Positions 9,154-17,515 are shown, counted from the stretch's first letter. The stretch: 61,134 nt of DNA from SVQP01 sp045587385 (GCA_045587385.1 JAZNCE010000095.1:1-61134), one strand, 5' to 3'. Numbers and translations: made by a program. Notes: a model not told the origin generated them from the letters alone.

Positions 9154-9885
9154 ATGTTTTTCTATTACCCCTTCTTTGACATCACGCTGATCGTCCTGGT
9201 CCCCGCGATGATCTTCGCAATCCTGACGCAGATCCGCGTCAAGACCACGTTTGAGCAATGCAGCCGCATCAAAACCGCGCACGGCATTACCGGTGCGCAG
9301 GCAGCACGCAAGATCTTGGACGAGAACGGTCTTTACCACATCTCCATTGAGCGTGTGCGCGGGCACTTGACCGACCATTACGACCCCAAGGCAGGCGTCA
9401 TTCGCCTTTCCGAAGCAGTTTACGACAGCACCAGTGCCGCTGCGGTGGGCGTTGCCGCACACGAGGCGGGACACGCCGTGCAGTACGGTGTGGACTACTT
9501 CCCCATTCGCGTGCGCACCGCCATCATTCCCGTCACGCGCATCGGCTCTGCGCTCGCCATGCCCCTGTTTATGATCGGTCTGTTCATCTCGTATTTCTAT
9601 ATCCAGGCAGCCTCCCCCATCTCTGACTTTTTCATGGTGGGCGGCATTGCGCTGTTTTCGCTCTCCACGCTGTTCCAGCTTATCACGCTGCCCGTGGAGT
9701 TTAACGCTTCGCGCCGCGCGCTGACCATTCTGGACAGCTGGGGCACGCTGAGCATCAAGGAAATTGACGCTGCCAAACGCGTATTGACCGCTGCAGCCAT
9801 GACCTACGTGGCAGCCCTTGCCACCTCGCTTGCGCAGCTTTTGCGCTTGTTGCTGATCTTTGGCGGCAGAAGAGGACGCGACTGA
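9154..9885 (+). CDS. YugP-type membrane zinc metallopeptidase
   Basis: A 243-residue integral membrane protein of the Zn_peptidase_2/YugP family. The zinc motif HEAGH lies in VGVAAHEAGHAVQYG (about 105-119), with hydrophobic segments at residues 5-25, about 135-185 and at the C-terminus. GGAGG stands before the ATG. Its stop TGA overlaps the rsmB ATG by one base (9885), so the two are translationally coupled. Position within the def-fmt-rsmB cluster is common in Clostridia. Substrates are unknown; a role in envelope or membrane-protein quality control is inference. Confidence 0.9.
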   Translation: MFFYYPFFDITLIVLVPAMIFAILTQIRVKTTFEQCSRIKTAHGITGAQAARKILDENGLYHISIERVRGHLTDHYDPKAGVIRLSEAVYDSTSAAAVGVAAHEAGHAVQYGVDYFPIRVRTAIIPVTRIGSALAMPLFMIGLFISYFYIQAASPISDFFMVGGIALFSLSTLFQLITLPVEFNASRRALTILDSWGTLSIKEIDAAKRVLTAAAMTYVAALATSLAQLLRLLLIFGGRRGRD

Positions 9886-11207
9886 TGGAGCAGAATCTCA
9901 ATCCCGCACGCGCCCTTGCGCTGCAAATCCTCAATAAAACCGACTCGGCAGGGCAGTACACCAATCTTGCCCTGGACTCGGCACTTAAAAAAAGCAACCT
10001 TTCCGCGCCCGACAAGGCGTTGGTCACCATCCTTGTGTACGGCGTGACCGAGCGCAGACTGACGCTGGACTATATGGCGGACGCGCTTTCCTCGCGCCCC
10101 ATGGAAACCTTGGACGGCACGGTGCGCAATCTGGTGCGCATGGGTCTTTATCAGCTGCGGTATCTTGACCGCATTCCCGCGCACGCTGCCGTGAGCGAAA
10201 CGGTCTCTCTTGCCCCCCGCCGCGCGCGCGGCTTTGTCAATGCCGTTTTGCGCGAGTACACGCGCAGAGGGGACGACCTGCCCTTCCCCGACATGGCAAG
10301 CGACCCTTACCGCTGCCTGTCGGTTACTTACTCCATTCCCGTACCGCTGTGCAAAAAGCTCTGCGAAATTTTCGGCATGGAGCGTGCCGAATCGATCATG
10401 GATGCATTTGGACACGCACCGCCCGTGACCTTGCGCGTCAACACGCTCAAAATCTCGCCCGAAGAGTTTGCCGGCGAGCTTTGCGCGCTGGGCTATCGCG
10501 TGCGTGAATCCGGCGTGCTCCCCACCGCGCTCAGCGTGCCCGACTTCGTGCCCTCGGGCTCTTTGCAGCTTGCAAACGGACAAGTGTTCGTGCAGGATCT
10601 TGCCTCGCAGATCTGCGTGGAGGCTCTGGACGCGCGCCCCGGCGATTTCGTCATCGACTCCTGCGCCTGCCCCGGCTCTAAAACCTTTGGCACGGCGATC
10701 AAAATGCGCAACGAGGGCAAGATCCTTGCCTGCGATTTGCACCAAAGCAAGCTTTCCCTGATCCAATCGGGCGCACAACGCCTCGGTATTTCCATCATTG
10801 ACGTTTGCGAGCGTGACGCACGCACCCACGAGCCCACGCTTGCGGGCAAAGCCGACCGCGTGCTTTGCGACGTGCCCTGCTCCGGCTTTGGCGTGCTTGC
10901 CAAAAAGCCCGAGATCCGCTATAAGGACCTTGCGGACGCAGCCGCGCTGCCCGATATTCAGTACGCAATTCTGGAGAACTGCTGCCGCTACGTCAAGGAC
11001 GGCGGCGTGCTGGTCTACTCCACCTGCACCATCTTCCCCGAGGAAAACGAGCACAACGTGGCGCGTTTTCTGGCATCTCACCCCGCGTTTGCCGCAGAGG
11101 ATTTCGCCGTGGGCGACATCCAAAGCAAGGACGGCATGCTGACGCTGACCCCCGACGTGCACGGCACCGACGGGTTCTTTATTGCGAAGCTGCGCAAAAT
11201 GCATTAA
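9885..11207 (+). CDS. rsmB: 16S rRNA (cytosine-967-C5)-methyltransferase
   Basis: A 440-residue protein with an N-terminal NusB-like RNA-binding domain (about 1-135) and a C-terminal Rossmann methyltransferase. SAM and catalytic motifs are visible: DSCACPGSKT (258-267), DVPCSGFG with Cys332, and YSTCT with Cys381; the two cysteines are the release and nucleophile residues of m5C methyltransferases. It makes m5C967 in 16S rRNA. The start overlaps the stop of the metallopeptidase gene. The following 187-bp gap holds an interspersed repeat before rlmN. Confidence 0.95.
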   Translation: MEQNLNPARALALQILNKTDSAGQYTNLALDSALKKSNLSAPDKALVTILVYGVTERRLTLDYMADALSSRPMETLDGTVRNLVRMGLYQLRYLDRIPAHAAVSETVSLAPRRARGFVNAVLREYTRRGDDLPFPDMASDPYRCLSVTYSIPVPLCKKLCEIFGMERAESIMDAFGHAPPVTLRVNTLKISPEEFAGELCALGYRVRESGVLPTALSVPDFVPSGSLQLANGQVFVQDLASQICVEALDARPGDFVIDSCACPGSKTFGTAIKMRNEGKILACDLHQSKLSLIQSGAQRLGISIIDVCERDARTHEPTLAGKADRVLCDVPCSGFGVLAKKPEIRYKDLADAAALPDIQYAILENCCRYVKDGGVLVYSTCTIFPEENEHNVARFLASHPAFAAEDFAVGDIQSKDGMLTLTPDVHGTDGFFIAKLRKMH

Positions 11208-11227
11208 GCGAACGTATATATCATAAC

Positions 11228-11329
11228 GTAGGGGCGACCATTGGTCGTCCCGTGTAAACCCATTTGGACAACCGCATGGGGGAACGTAATCGGCACCGTT
11301 TTGTCGGGACGATCAATGATCGCCCCTAC
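11228..11329 (+). repeat. Short palindromic-end element (GTAGGGGCGA family)
   Basis: The left end GTAGGGGCGACCATTGGTCG and the right end match as inverted repeats over about 25 bp with two differences. Each end is itself a small palindrome (GGGGCGACCATTGGTCG type). No reading frame is plausible. It sits between rsmB and rlmN in the same operon direction. A shortened relative occurs at 24830-24857. This looks like a MITE or REP-like interspersed repeat. Confidence 0.7.
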
Positions 11330-11394
11330 AAGGCAATGCCCCATCGCGCAACCGACATATTATTCACCAATTCACAATCAATACGGAGAACAAC

Positions 11395-12462
11395 ATGCAA
11401 AACATTCTCTCCCTGCTCCCCGAGGAGCTTGAAGCCTTGATGGCGCAGCTCGGTGAGCCAAAATACCGCGCGCGTCAGCTCTTTGAGGGGCTGCACAAAG
11501 GTCTTGCCCCCGCCGAGATCTCCAACGTGGGCAAAAAGACCGTGGCAAAGCTCGCGGACGTGACCGCCTATCACCTGCCCGCGGTGCGCCGCAAGTTAGT
11601 GTCCGCCATTGACGGCACCATCAAATACCTCTTTGAGCTTGCGGACGGCAACTGCGTGGAATCGGTGGTCATGCACTATAAGCACGGCTCCACCATCTGC
11701 ATTTCCTCGCAGGTGGGCTGCCGCATGGGCTGCAAATTCTGCGCCTCCACCATTGGCGGCAGAGTGCGCGATCTGACACCCGCGGAGCTGATCGGCCAGG
11801 TCATTGCCGCGCAAAAAGATATCAGCGCCGACGATCCCGACGCCCGTATCGGCGGCATCGTCATGATGGGCATCGGCGAACCGCTTGACAACTTTGACAA
11901 CGTGGTCAAGTTTTTAAAGCTCGTGAACGTCGAGGGCGGCATTTGCATCGGCTACCGCCACATCTCGCTTTCCACCTGCGGCGTGGTTGACAAAATTTAC
12001 GAGCTGGCAAAGCACGACCTTCCCATCACGCTTTCGATCTCCCTGCACGCCTGCGACGACGTCACGCGCTCGTCCATCATGCCCATCAACCAAAAGTGGG
12101 GCGTGGACGCACTGCTCTCGGCTTGCAAGGACTACTTTGCTGCGACGGGCAGACGCATCTCCTTTGAATACACGCTCATTCGCGGCAAAAACGATTCGCT
12201 TGCCGCTGCCGAGCAGCTTGCAAACGTGCTCAACTCCCGCCTGCGCTCGCGCACGGACACCATGCCCATTCACGTCAATCTAATCCCCGTCAACCCCGTG
12301 GAGGAGACCGGCTTTGACCGCTCGGACGACAAGGCAGTCAAGGCATTCGCCGCCGCTTTGGAGAAAAAGGGCGTGCGCGCTACGGTGCGCAGAAAGCTGG
12401 GCGCGGACATCAACGCCGCTTGCGGACAGCTGCGCCGCGCGGATCAAAAATCGCAATCATAA
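11395..12462 (+). CDS. rlmN: 23S rRNA/tRNA (adenine-C2)-methyltransferase, radical SAM
   Basis: A 355-residue radical SAM enzyme that makes m2A2503 in 23S rRNA and m2A37 in some tRNAs. The iron-sulfur motif CxxxCxxC is GCRMGCKFCAS (Cys109, Cys113, Cys116). GIGEPLDNFDNV contains the SAM-binding GEP-like motif. A C-terminal cysteine in NAACGQL (about 343) fits the methyl-carrying catalytic Cys. Length is normal. In Bacillus the next genes are prpC-prkC; here rsgA starts 20 bp downstream. Confidence 0.96.
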   Translation: MQNILSLLPEELEALMAQLGEPKYRARQLFEGLHKGLAPAEISNVGKKTVAKLADVTAYHLPAVRRKLVSAIDGTIKYLFELADGNCVESVVMHYKHGSTICISSQVGCRMGCKFCASTIGGRVRDLTPAELIGQVIAAQKDISADDPDARIGGIVMMGIGEPLDNFDNVVKFLKLVNVEGGICIGYRHISLSTCGVVDKIYELAKHDLPITLSISLHACDDVTRSSIMPINQKWGVDALLSACKDYFAATGRRISFEYTLIRGKNDSLAAAEQLANVLNSRLRSRTDTMPIHVNLIPVNPVEETGFDRSDDKAVKAFAAALEKKGVRATVRRKLGADINAACGQLRRADQKSQS

Positions 12463-12482
12463 CGAAAAAGGATCTATCATAC

Positions 12483-13397
12483 ATGGAAAACACCAACTCC
12501 GGAAGAATTATCAAGGGCGTGGGCGGACTTTATCAAGTGCAGCTCCCCGACCGGGATACCCCCGTTGCCTGCCGTGCAAAGGGGGCTTTTCGGCATGAGA
12601 ATCTGTCTCCCTTGGTGGGCGATATCGTATCCTTGGAGTTTGACCCCACGGGCGACGCCATGATCTCGGATATCGAAGAGCGCAAAAACGCGCTCATTCG
12701 TCCTCCGCTGTCTAACCTTGATTACATGTTCGTCACGCTTGCCGCCGCCAAGCCCCAGCCGGTACTGGAGACCGTGGACAAGCTGATCTGCATCCTCGAG
12801 CACCATCACATCACCCCCGTGATCGTGGTGACCAAATACGACGCAAACCCCGATTATGCCGAAGAGCTGCGCGCGCTGTACGCGGGCGCGGGCTTTGATG
12901 CCTTTTGCACCTGCAGCAAGGACGGCTATGGCGTGGACGCCCTGCGCGCATACGTCAAGACCCGCTGCGAGGGCAGCATTTCCGCCTTTGCGGGGGCTTC
13001 GGGCGTGGGAAAATCCACGCTGCTCAACGCGCTGTTCCCTGCCTTGGAGCTGCAGACCAGCGAGATCAGCCGCAAGATCGAGCGCGGCAGACACACCACG
13101 CGCACGGTGGAGCTCTTCCATATGCCCGGCACCGAGAGCGGTTACATAGCCGACACCCCCGGCTTTTCCATGCTGGATTTTGCCCGCTTTAACTTCTTTT
13201 CCAAAGAAGATCTCCCCTTGACCATGCGCGAGTTCGTGCCGCATCTCGGCTCTTGCCGCTTTACCAAGTGCTCCCACACCAAGGAGCAGGGCTGCGCCAT
13301 CCTGGAAGCCGTCAAGAGAGGCGAGATTGCAAAATCGCGACATGACAGCTTCGTTGCCATTTACGACGTGCTCAAAAACAAGCACGACTGGGATTAA
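12483..13397 (+). CDS. rsgA: Ribosome small-subunit GTPase RsgA
   Basis: The start chosen is ATG 12483 (MENTNSGRIIKGVGG) after AAAAGGA; the longer frame would overlap rlmN. The 304-residue protein matures 30S subunits. It has an N-terminal OB fold (about 5-70), then the circularly permuted GTPase order: G4-like TKYD (117-120), G1 GASGVGKS (171-178), G3 DTPG (224-227). The C-terminal zinc finger uses Cys258, Cys263, His265 and Cys271 (CRFTKCSHTKEQGC). It is followed by thiN after 12 bp; Bacillus has rpe between them. Confidence 0.96.
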   Translation: MENTNSGRIIKGVGGLYQVQLPDRDTPVACRAKGAFRHENLSPLVGDIVSLEFDPTGDAMISDIEERKNALIRPPLSNLDYMFVTLAAAKPQPVLETVDKLICILEHHHITPVIVVTKYDANPDYAEELRALYAGAGFDAFCTCSKDGYGVDALRAYVKTRCEGSISAFAGASGVGKSTLLNALFPALELQTSEISRKIERGRHTTRTVELFHMPGTESGYIADTPGFSMLDFARFNFFSKEDLPLTMREFVPHLGSCRFTKCSHTKEQGCAILEAVKRGEIAKSRHDSFVAIYDVLKNKHDWD

Positions 13398-13409
13398 GAG
13401 GGGGCAGAT

Positions 13410-14036
13410 ATGAGAGCATTTATTTACGTGGGGGGCGCGATCTTCCCCGATAAAATTACCGAAAAGCCTACGGACGGCGACCTTTGCATTGCCGCGGACG
13501 GAGGCTATCAGAACGCAAAAAAGCTCGGTCACCCCGTGCACGTAGCCGTGGGCGACTTTGATTCCTTTCCCAAGGAGCGCGTGGATGACGACATCGAGAA
13601 AATCGAGCTGCCCGCAGAAAAGGACCTGACCGACTCGCAGGTCTGCATTGAAACCGCCATTGCGCGCGGTGCGGACGAGATCATTCTCATAGGCGGGCTA
13701 TCCGGTCGCCTTGACCACACGCTTGCCAACCTTTGCATTTTAGAGGACTTGTACGCGCGCCGCGTGCTCGGTTACATCACCGACGGCGCAAATCGCGCGC
13801 GCTTTATCCGCAATTCGGGTATCATCATCATGCGCAGCGAGTACAAATACCTTTCGCTGATTGCAGCGGACGACACCTGCAAGGGAGTCAGCATCCAGGG
13901 CTGCAAGTACGAGCTCAAAAAGCAGCCCGTGCACCGCAGGCTGCAATTTGCCGTTTCCAACGAGATAGTGGGCAACTGCGCCATGGTCACGGTCAAAAAA
14001 GGCGGACTTTATATCATTGAATCAAGCGAGGGGTAG
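13410..14036 (+). CDS. thiN: Thiamine pyrophosphokinase
   Basis: A 208-residue enzyme that converts thiamine to thiamine diphosphate using ATP. Motifs visible are AADGGYQ (about 29-35), VAVGDFDSFP (45-54), EKDLTDSQ and IGGLSGRLDHTLANL, which line the active site. GGGGCAG precedes the ATG. It closes the housekeeping cluster. The stop TAG at 14034-14036 is also the first three bases of the 280-bp inverted-repeat element, so the reading frame is terminated by, or exactly at, the element boundary. Confidence 0.93.
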   Translation: MRAFIYVGGAIFPDKITEKPTDGDLCIAADGGYQNAKKLGHPVHVAVGDFDSFPKERVDDDIEKIELPAEKDLTDSQVCIETAIARGADEIILIGGLSGRLDHTLANLCILEDLYARRVLGYITDGANRARFIRNSGIIIMRSEYKYLSLIAADDTCKGVSIQGCKYELKKQPVHRRLQFAVSNEIVGNCAMVTVKKGGLYIIESSEG

Positions 14037-14313
14037 CCGTACGGGAGTCGAACCGAATTGCCCGAGGGCGATGCATTTATGCGTCTTTCGGCGTGCTTTT
14101 ACTCGCAAGATTGGTATCTTGCTTCGCAAAATCTCACCAAAATCCATCAAAAATGCATTCGCCCTCGGGTGCGAGCAGTTTTGACGCAGCAGATTTTTTT
14201 GAGCCCAAAAGCTTTTCCCGCAGGGCATATGGGCAATATGTCCAAGGGGAAAGATAAAGGGATCGAGAAAATCTGCTCGTCAAAACCAATTTGGTTCGAC
14301 TCCCGTACGGCTA
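14034..14313 (+). repeat. 280-bp structured inverted-repeat element, copy 1
   Basis: The element begins TAGCCGTACGGGAGTCGAAC and ends with the exact reverse complement over 21 bp, so the ends form terminal inverted repeats bordered by TA, like MITEs of TA-targeting transposons. Inside are two long hairpins. The first pairs CCCGAGGGCGATGCATTT (14060s) with AAATGCATTCGCCCTCGGG (14150s). The second pairs TTTTGACGCAGCAGATTTT with AAAATCTGCTCGTCAAAA. A second full-length copy, about 95 percent identical by hand alignment (14 substitutions, no gaps), is at 58836-59115 in opposite orientation. An open frame spans it, but most differences between copies change residues, so it is probably not coding. 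Confidence 0.85.
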
Positions 14314-14500
14314 AACTTTCGCATTCCCCTTCTGCCGCTGCGCGACAGCTTCTCGCTGCGGCTCGGTCACGCAGCGGTTCTGACAGTCCGCCTGACTGTC
14401 ATTCATTACCGCTTCGCTACCCCGCCCTACGGTGCAAAGCGCATCATAACTTGCCATAGGCAATCATAACTCTTCACTTGCCCGCAGGGCAATCATAGTT
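14314..14500. repeat. Non-coding mosaic of short repeats
   Basis: No gene is seen. The segment TTCTCGCTGCGGCTCGGTCAC (from about 14350) and the nearby pieces GTTCTGACA, TGTCATTCATTAC and CGCTTCGCTACCCC recur in the same order inside the 40.5-41.1 kb element. The piece CTTTCGCATTCCCCTTC recurs inverted near 60790. Two tandem units of the type TTGCC..GGCAATCATA follow at 14450-14500. This looks like debris of interspersed repeats. Confidence 0.6.
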
Positions 14501-14528
14501 TCGGATGATGCGCGGGCGCATCATCCGA
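14501..14528 (-). terminator. Perfect 13-bp-stem hairpin at the end of the DUF4838 gene
   Basis: TCGGATGATGCGC pairs perfectly with GCGCATCATCCGA across a 2-base centre. It overlaps the stop codon of the DUF4838 lipoprotein gene. There is no long U-run, so it may act as an RNA-stabilising or weak terminator hairpin. Confidence 0.5.
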
Positions 14529-16356
14529 GACTGCCCGGCTTACCTCTTTGCGAGAAATCGATCGGTGCACCCTCGCGGAAGTGCGTAATGCCGTACTTTT
14601 CGCAGATATCGTATATTTTGTTCAAATACTCTTTTCGGTTCTTGCCCTTGAGCTGTGCCATATAGTACGCCTGCACCATGGATTTTTCCACGTGCGCCTT
14701 ATGCACGTCTGTCTGCGCCTCTTCCAGTGCCTTTTCCCAAAGTGCCAGCATCTCTTCGGCAAACGGAGCTTGCTGCTCTCTGTCCATGTGCTTCATCAAC
14801 ATGTCCGGGATGCTATCGTAAATGCCCACGTGATTTTGCGCACCGGCAGCGGTGGTGGCATCGATATACGCGCGGATTTGCTCCCAGCCCGCGCCGTAGT
14901 AGTCCTGCAGGAATTCATTCATGTGGCGCTGATACTCTTCCTCGCTCATATCGGGATTCCACAAGAGCTTTGCCAGCAGGTACGCACGCAGCTCGCCAAA
15001 TTCACCCGAGGAGGACTGATAGTTGCCCTGCTCGAACATGCCGATGACGTGGTGATCCTTATAGAACTTGACGTTTGCGCGCAGCACGTCCAGGTTCGGG
15101 AACGGTGCAAGATAATACATGAAGTTGGTGGTGTAGTCCCAGATATAGAGGTTATCGCAAATCGCGCTCCACTCCTCAATATCCTTCTTGAAGGCGGCGT
15201 TGCGCTCGCAGCTTTCGTCGTCCAGCGGGTGAGAGAAGCAGCATTCGATCGAGCACAGACGGATGATGACGTTATCCGCAGGCTTGATGGTCTTGGGGGC
15301 TTGGCGCGTGTAACGATACGCCAAGGTATCTACGTAAACGTTCGGAAATTCATCCTTGATGTCATTCGCAATGCGGTTAACAAAGGTCAAAAGAGAACCC
15401 ATGGGCGTGCCCTCGCGCTCGTCGATCGCCTTGCAATTTGCGCATTGGCAGCCCAGCTGCTCGGCATACGAATCGTTTTGCGAAACGGACACGATTTTGG
15501 CATTGGGGTTGGCGCGCAGCCAGGCTTTGACGTTAGCAAGCACCTTTTGATATACCGCCTCATCGGTCAGGCAGGGCTGCTTGCCGATCTCGTGCGGCTG
15601 TCCCGTCAGCGCGGAGAAGGTGTGCACGAACGGGCCTGCATAGGAAACGCCGCCCTCAATATCGGCATTGTAGCCGCTGTTATCCTTGAGTTTGACGGAA
15701 AGCACCGGATCGTGCTCCAGATCGTGCCAGAAGGAGTCACGCGCGATAAACGCGGGGCTGTAAACCTCGCAGTAGTCCGCAGGAACGCGCACAATGGGAT
15801 TGTCGCGCACGACGGTATAATCGGTGGCGTAAAAGCGCACGCCAAGATACTCTTCCATAAACGAGTACAAACCGTACACCGTACCTGCGGTGCAGTTGCC
15901 CGTGATATACAGCTTGCCGTTCTCCTCCAGGATAGCATAGCCGTCATTTTTGATCTGCGCGCGTGCCGCCTTGACAGCCTCGGTATCGCGGTCGGTCATA
16001 CCGATCACGATCTCGTGCGCGGCAGGCTCACCCTCGTTGACGGTCAGCTTGTGCCCCGTTGCCTGCTCGGCATACGTAATCAGCGTATCCACCGCTGCCA
16101 TGATCCCCGCAGGCGCACCCTGCTGCACGCAAAGAGAAAATTCGGCAAAAGCAACGCCACCGATCTCCATTAAGTCAATGGGGTAGCCGGTATCGGGCAC
16201 GGTTTCTTCGGTTTTTGCCTCGGTGGTCTGTTCGGGTAAGGACGCTTCGGGAGTGTCGGAAGCAGCAGTATCCTCCGGTGCATCAGGTGTGGTCGTGCAG
16301 GCTGCCATGCAGGAAAACGGCATCAGCAGTGCCAGCAAAAAAGAAAGCTTTTTCAT
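14521..16356 (-). CDS. DUF4838 lipoprotein, glycosidase-like
   Basis: The start chosen is the third of three ATGs, at 16356, which sits 7 nt after GGGAGG; product 611 residues. It is a lipoprotein: signal MKKLSFLLALLMPFSCMAAC with lipobox Met-Ala-Ala-Cys20, then a Thr/Glu/Pro linker. Residues about 55-180 resemble the alpha/beta N-terminal domain of GH20/GH67-type enzymes (HEIVIGMTDRDTEAV, YGLYSFMEEYLGVRFY). The rest matches DUF4838, including SVSQNDSYAEQLGCQC and YVDTLAYRYTRQAPK. Such proteins usually lie in carbohydrate loci; the activity is not established. It is the second gene of an operon behind the SGNH hydrolase (28-bp gap). Confidence 0.78.
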   Translation of the reverse strand: MKKLSFLLALLMPFSCMAACTTTPDAPEDTAASDTPEASLPEQTTEAKTEETVPDTGYPIDLMEIGGVAFAEFSLCVQQGAPAGIMAAVDTLITYAEQATGHKLTVNEGEPAAHEIVIGMTDRDTEAVKAARAQIKNDGYAILEENGKLYITGNCTAGTVYGLYSFMEEYLGVRFYATDYTVVRDNPIVRVPADYCEVYSPAFIARDSFWHDLEHDPVLSVKLKDNSGYNADIEGGVSYAGPFVHTFSALTGQPHEIGKQPCLTDEAVYQKVLANVKAWLRANPNAKIVSVSQNDSYAEQLGCQCANCKAIDEREGTPMGSLLTFVNRIANDIKDEFPNVYVDTLAYRYTRQAPKTIKPADNVIIRLCSIECCFSHPLDDESCERNAAFKKDIEEWSAICDNLYIWDYTTNFMYYLAPFPNLDVLRANVKFYKDHHVIGMFEQGNYQSSSGEFGELRAYLLAKLLWNPDMSEEEYQRHMNEFLQDYYGAGWEQIRAYIDATTAAGAQNHVGIYDSIPDMLMKHMDREQQAPFAEEMLALWEKALEEAQTDVHKAHVEKSMVQAYYMAQLKGKNRKEYLNKIYDICEKYGITHFREGAPIDFSQRGKPGSLG

Positions 16357-16384
16357 CATCATGCCTCCCATTCATGTCATCAAA

Positions 16385-17188
16385 TTACCACTGCAAGCCG
16401 TGGAAATAGTGTCCCGTGCCGATAAAGCCGACCTGTCTGAAATCCTGCGGATTGTGGCGGATGATGTAATCCATATAGGAAACCACCATCTTTGCCGTCA
16501 GCAAATATCCCTGCGCGTTGAGGTGTCCGCCGATCCAGAAATGCTCGTAGAACTTGTCGTCGTACACGGGGCCGTACTCGCGCAGGTCGATGACGTAGGT
16601 ATTGTCAAAGTGCTTGGCAAGATCATACATCAGCTCTCTGTGCGCATCCGCCTTTGCCTCTGCCTCGGCGCCGTGGTGCGGCGTTTTGGGCATGGTTATA
16701 AGGAAAAACTTTGCCTTGGGCTGGATCTGCTTGTAGCGCGAAATCAGCGCAGCGAATTCGCCTGCAAAGGTAGGCGCGTTCTTGGCAGGATCTTCGGGGT
16801 CAATGTCTGCAAGCGTGCCGACGGGCAAGCCCAGTCCCCACAGATCGTTGCAGCCCAGTGCCATGATGTATGCCTGGCAGGCAAGCTCGGGGTTCCAATA
16901 TCCGTTTGCCTCGCCAAAGCTTTGCAGATACTCGCGCGCGGTCATGCCGCCTCGGGAGAAGTTGTACACCTTGGTGCCTGCCATGCGGGCAATGTACTGT
17001 CCCCAGGAAATGTCGTAAATATCGTGATAGCCGCGCTGTCCGTCGGGCGTCATGGACTCCAGCTCACCCGAGGAAAGGCTGTCACCCACGCAGGCAATCG
17101 AGCGGAAGATGCCGACAAAGCCGCCGTCGCTGACCAGATTGTCCAAGGGCTTTTCGTTGGGAATTGCGTAGAAATCATTCACATTCAT
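16385..17188 (-). CDS. SGNH/GDSL-type esterase
   Basis: A 267-residue serine hydrolase without signal peptide. The four SGNH blocks are visible: ACVGDSLSSG with nucleophile Ser37, the oxyanion glycine in FSRGGMTA (about 80-81), Asn114 in LGCNDLWG, and the catalytic His222 in WIGGHLNAQGY. These enzymes often deacetylate sugars or glycans. AGGAGG precedes ATG 17188 and a clear promoter lies upstream. It is transcribed with the DUF4838 lipoprotein, suggesting work on the same glycan, although the esterase appears cytoplasmic. Confidence 0.85.
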   Translation of the reverse strand: MNVNDFYAIPNEKPLDNLVSDGGFVGIFRSIACVGDSLSSGELESMTPDGQRGYHDIYDISWGQYIARMAGTKVYNFSRGGMTAREYLQSFGEANGYWNPELACQAYIMALGCNDLWGLGLPVGTLADIDPEDPAKNAPTFAGEFAALISRYKQIQPKAKFFLITMPKTPHHGAEAEAKADAHRELMYDLAKHFDNTYVIDLREYGPVYDDKFYEHFWIGGHLNAQGYLLTAKMVVSYMDYIIRHNPQDFRQVGFIGTGHYFHGLQW

Positions 17189-17217
17189 AATATACCTCCT
17201 AAAAAGAGCTTTTTTTC

Positions 17218-17246
17218 AGTATAACACAAAACAATTGAAATAACAA
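17218..17246 (-). promoter_or_regulatory. Sigma-A promoter of the SGNH-DUF4838 operon
   Basis: Minus strand TTGTTA (17241-17246), 17-bp spacer, TATACT (17218-17223), about 30 bp before the SGNH start. Confidence 0.72.
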
Positions 17247-17315
17247 GACAACGAAAGCACGAACTTTTCCCTTGATTTTTGTGCACATTTTTCAAGATTT
17301 TTTGAAAAAAAGTAC

Positions 17316-17344
17316 TTGACAAACAGGTTCGCTTGTGCTATCAT
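17316..17344 (+). promoter_or_regulatory. Promoter of tRNA-Arg
   Basis: TTGACA (17316-17321), 17-bp spacer, TATCAT (17339-17344), 27 bp before the mature tRNA 5' end. The stretch GTACGCGAAAGCGTAT between them can form a small hairpin in the precursor. Confidence 0.82.
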
Positions 17345-17371
17345 ATATGGGTACGCGAAAGCGTATGGCCT

Positions 17372-17448
17372 GCGGCGTTAGCTCAGCTGGATAGAGTGTT
17401 TGGCTACGAACCAAAAGGTCGGGGGTTCGAGTCCCTTACGCCGCGCCA
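17372..17448 (+). tRNA. tRNA-Arg (anticodon ACG)
   Basis: Cloverleaf by eye: acceptor GCGGCGT (17372-17378) with ACGCCGC (17438-17444), discriminator G17445, and encoded CCA 17446-17448. The D-arm is GCTC...GAGT. The anticodon stem TTTGG/CCAAA encloses the loop CTACGAA with anticodon ACG. The T-loop TTCGAGT sits on a GGGGG/CCCTT stem that needs two G-U pairs. ACG normally becomes ICG by TadA and reads CGN arginine codons, which fits the heavy CGC use in these genes. Confidence 0.95.
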
Positions 17449-17450
17449 TA

Positions 17451-17492
17451 AAACAAAAGGTGGATGTCCAAAGGACATCCACCTTTTGTTTT
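17451..17492 (+). terminator. Rho-independent terminator of tRNA-Arg
   Basis: A perfect 19-bp stem (17451-17469 with 17473-17491) around an AAA loop, GC-rich core GGTGGATGTCC/GGACATCCACC, followed by TTTTGTTTTAT. Confidence 0.88.
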
Positions 17493-17515
17493 ATGCCACG
17501 TCGTTTCACGACTCA

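Noticed and set aside
14294..14313. tRNA 3' fragment in the 280-bp element ends
   Set aside because: GGTTCGACTCCCGT resembles a T-arm, but the flanking bases do not form a T-stem and pair instead with the opposite element end.
14058..14459. Open frame (133 codons) through 280-bp element copy 1, with a relative at 58810-59091
   Set aside because: The frames agree only because the DNA is repeated. Most substitutions between copies change amino acids, there is no ribosome binding site, and copy 1 runs into unrelated repeat debris.
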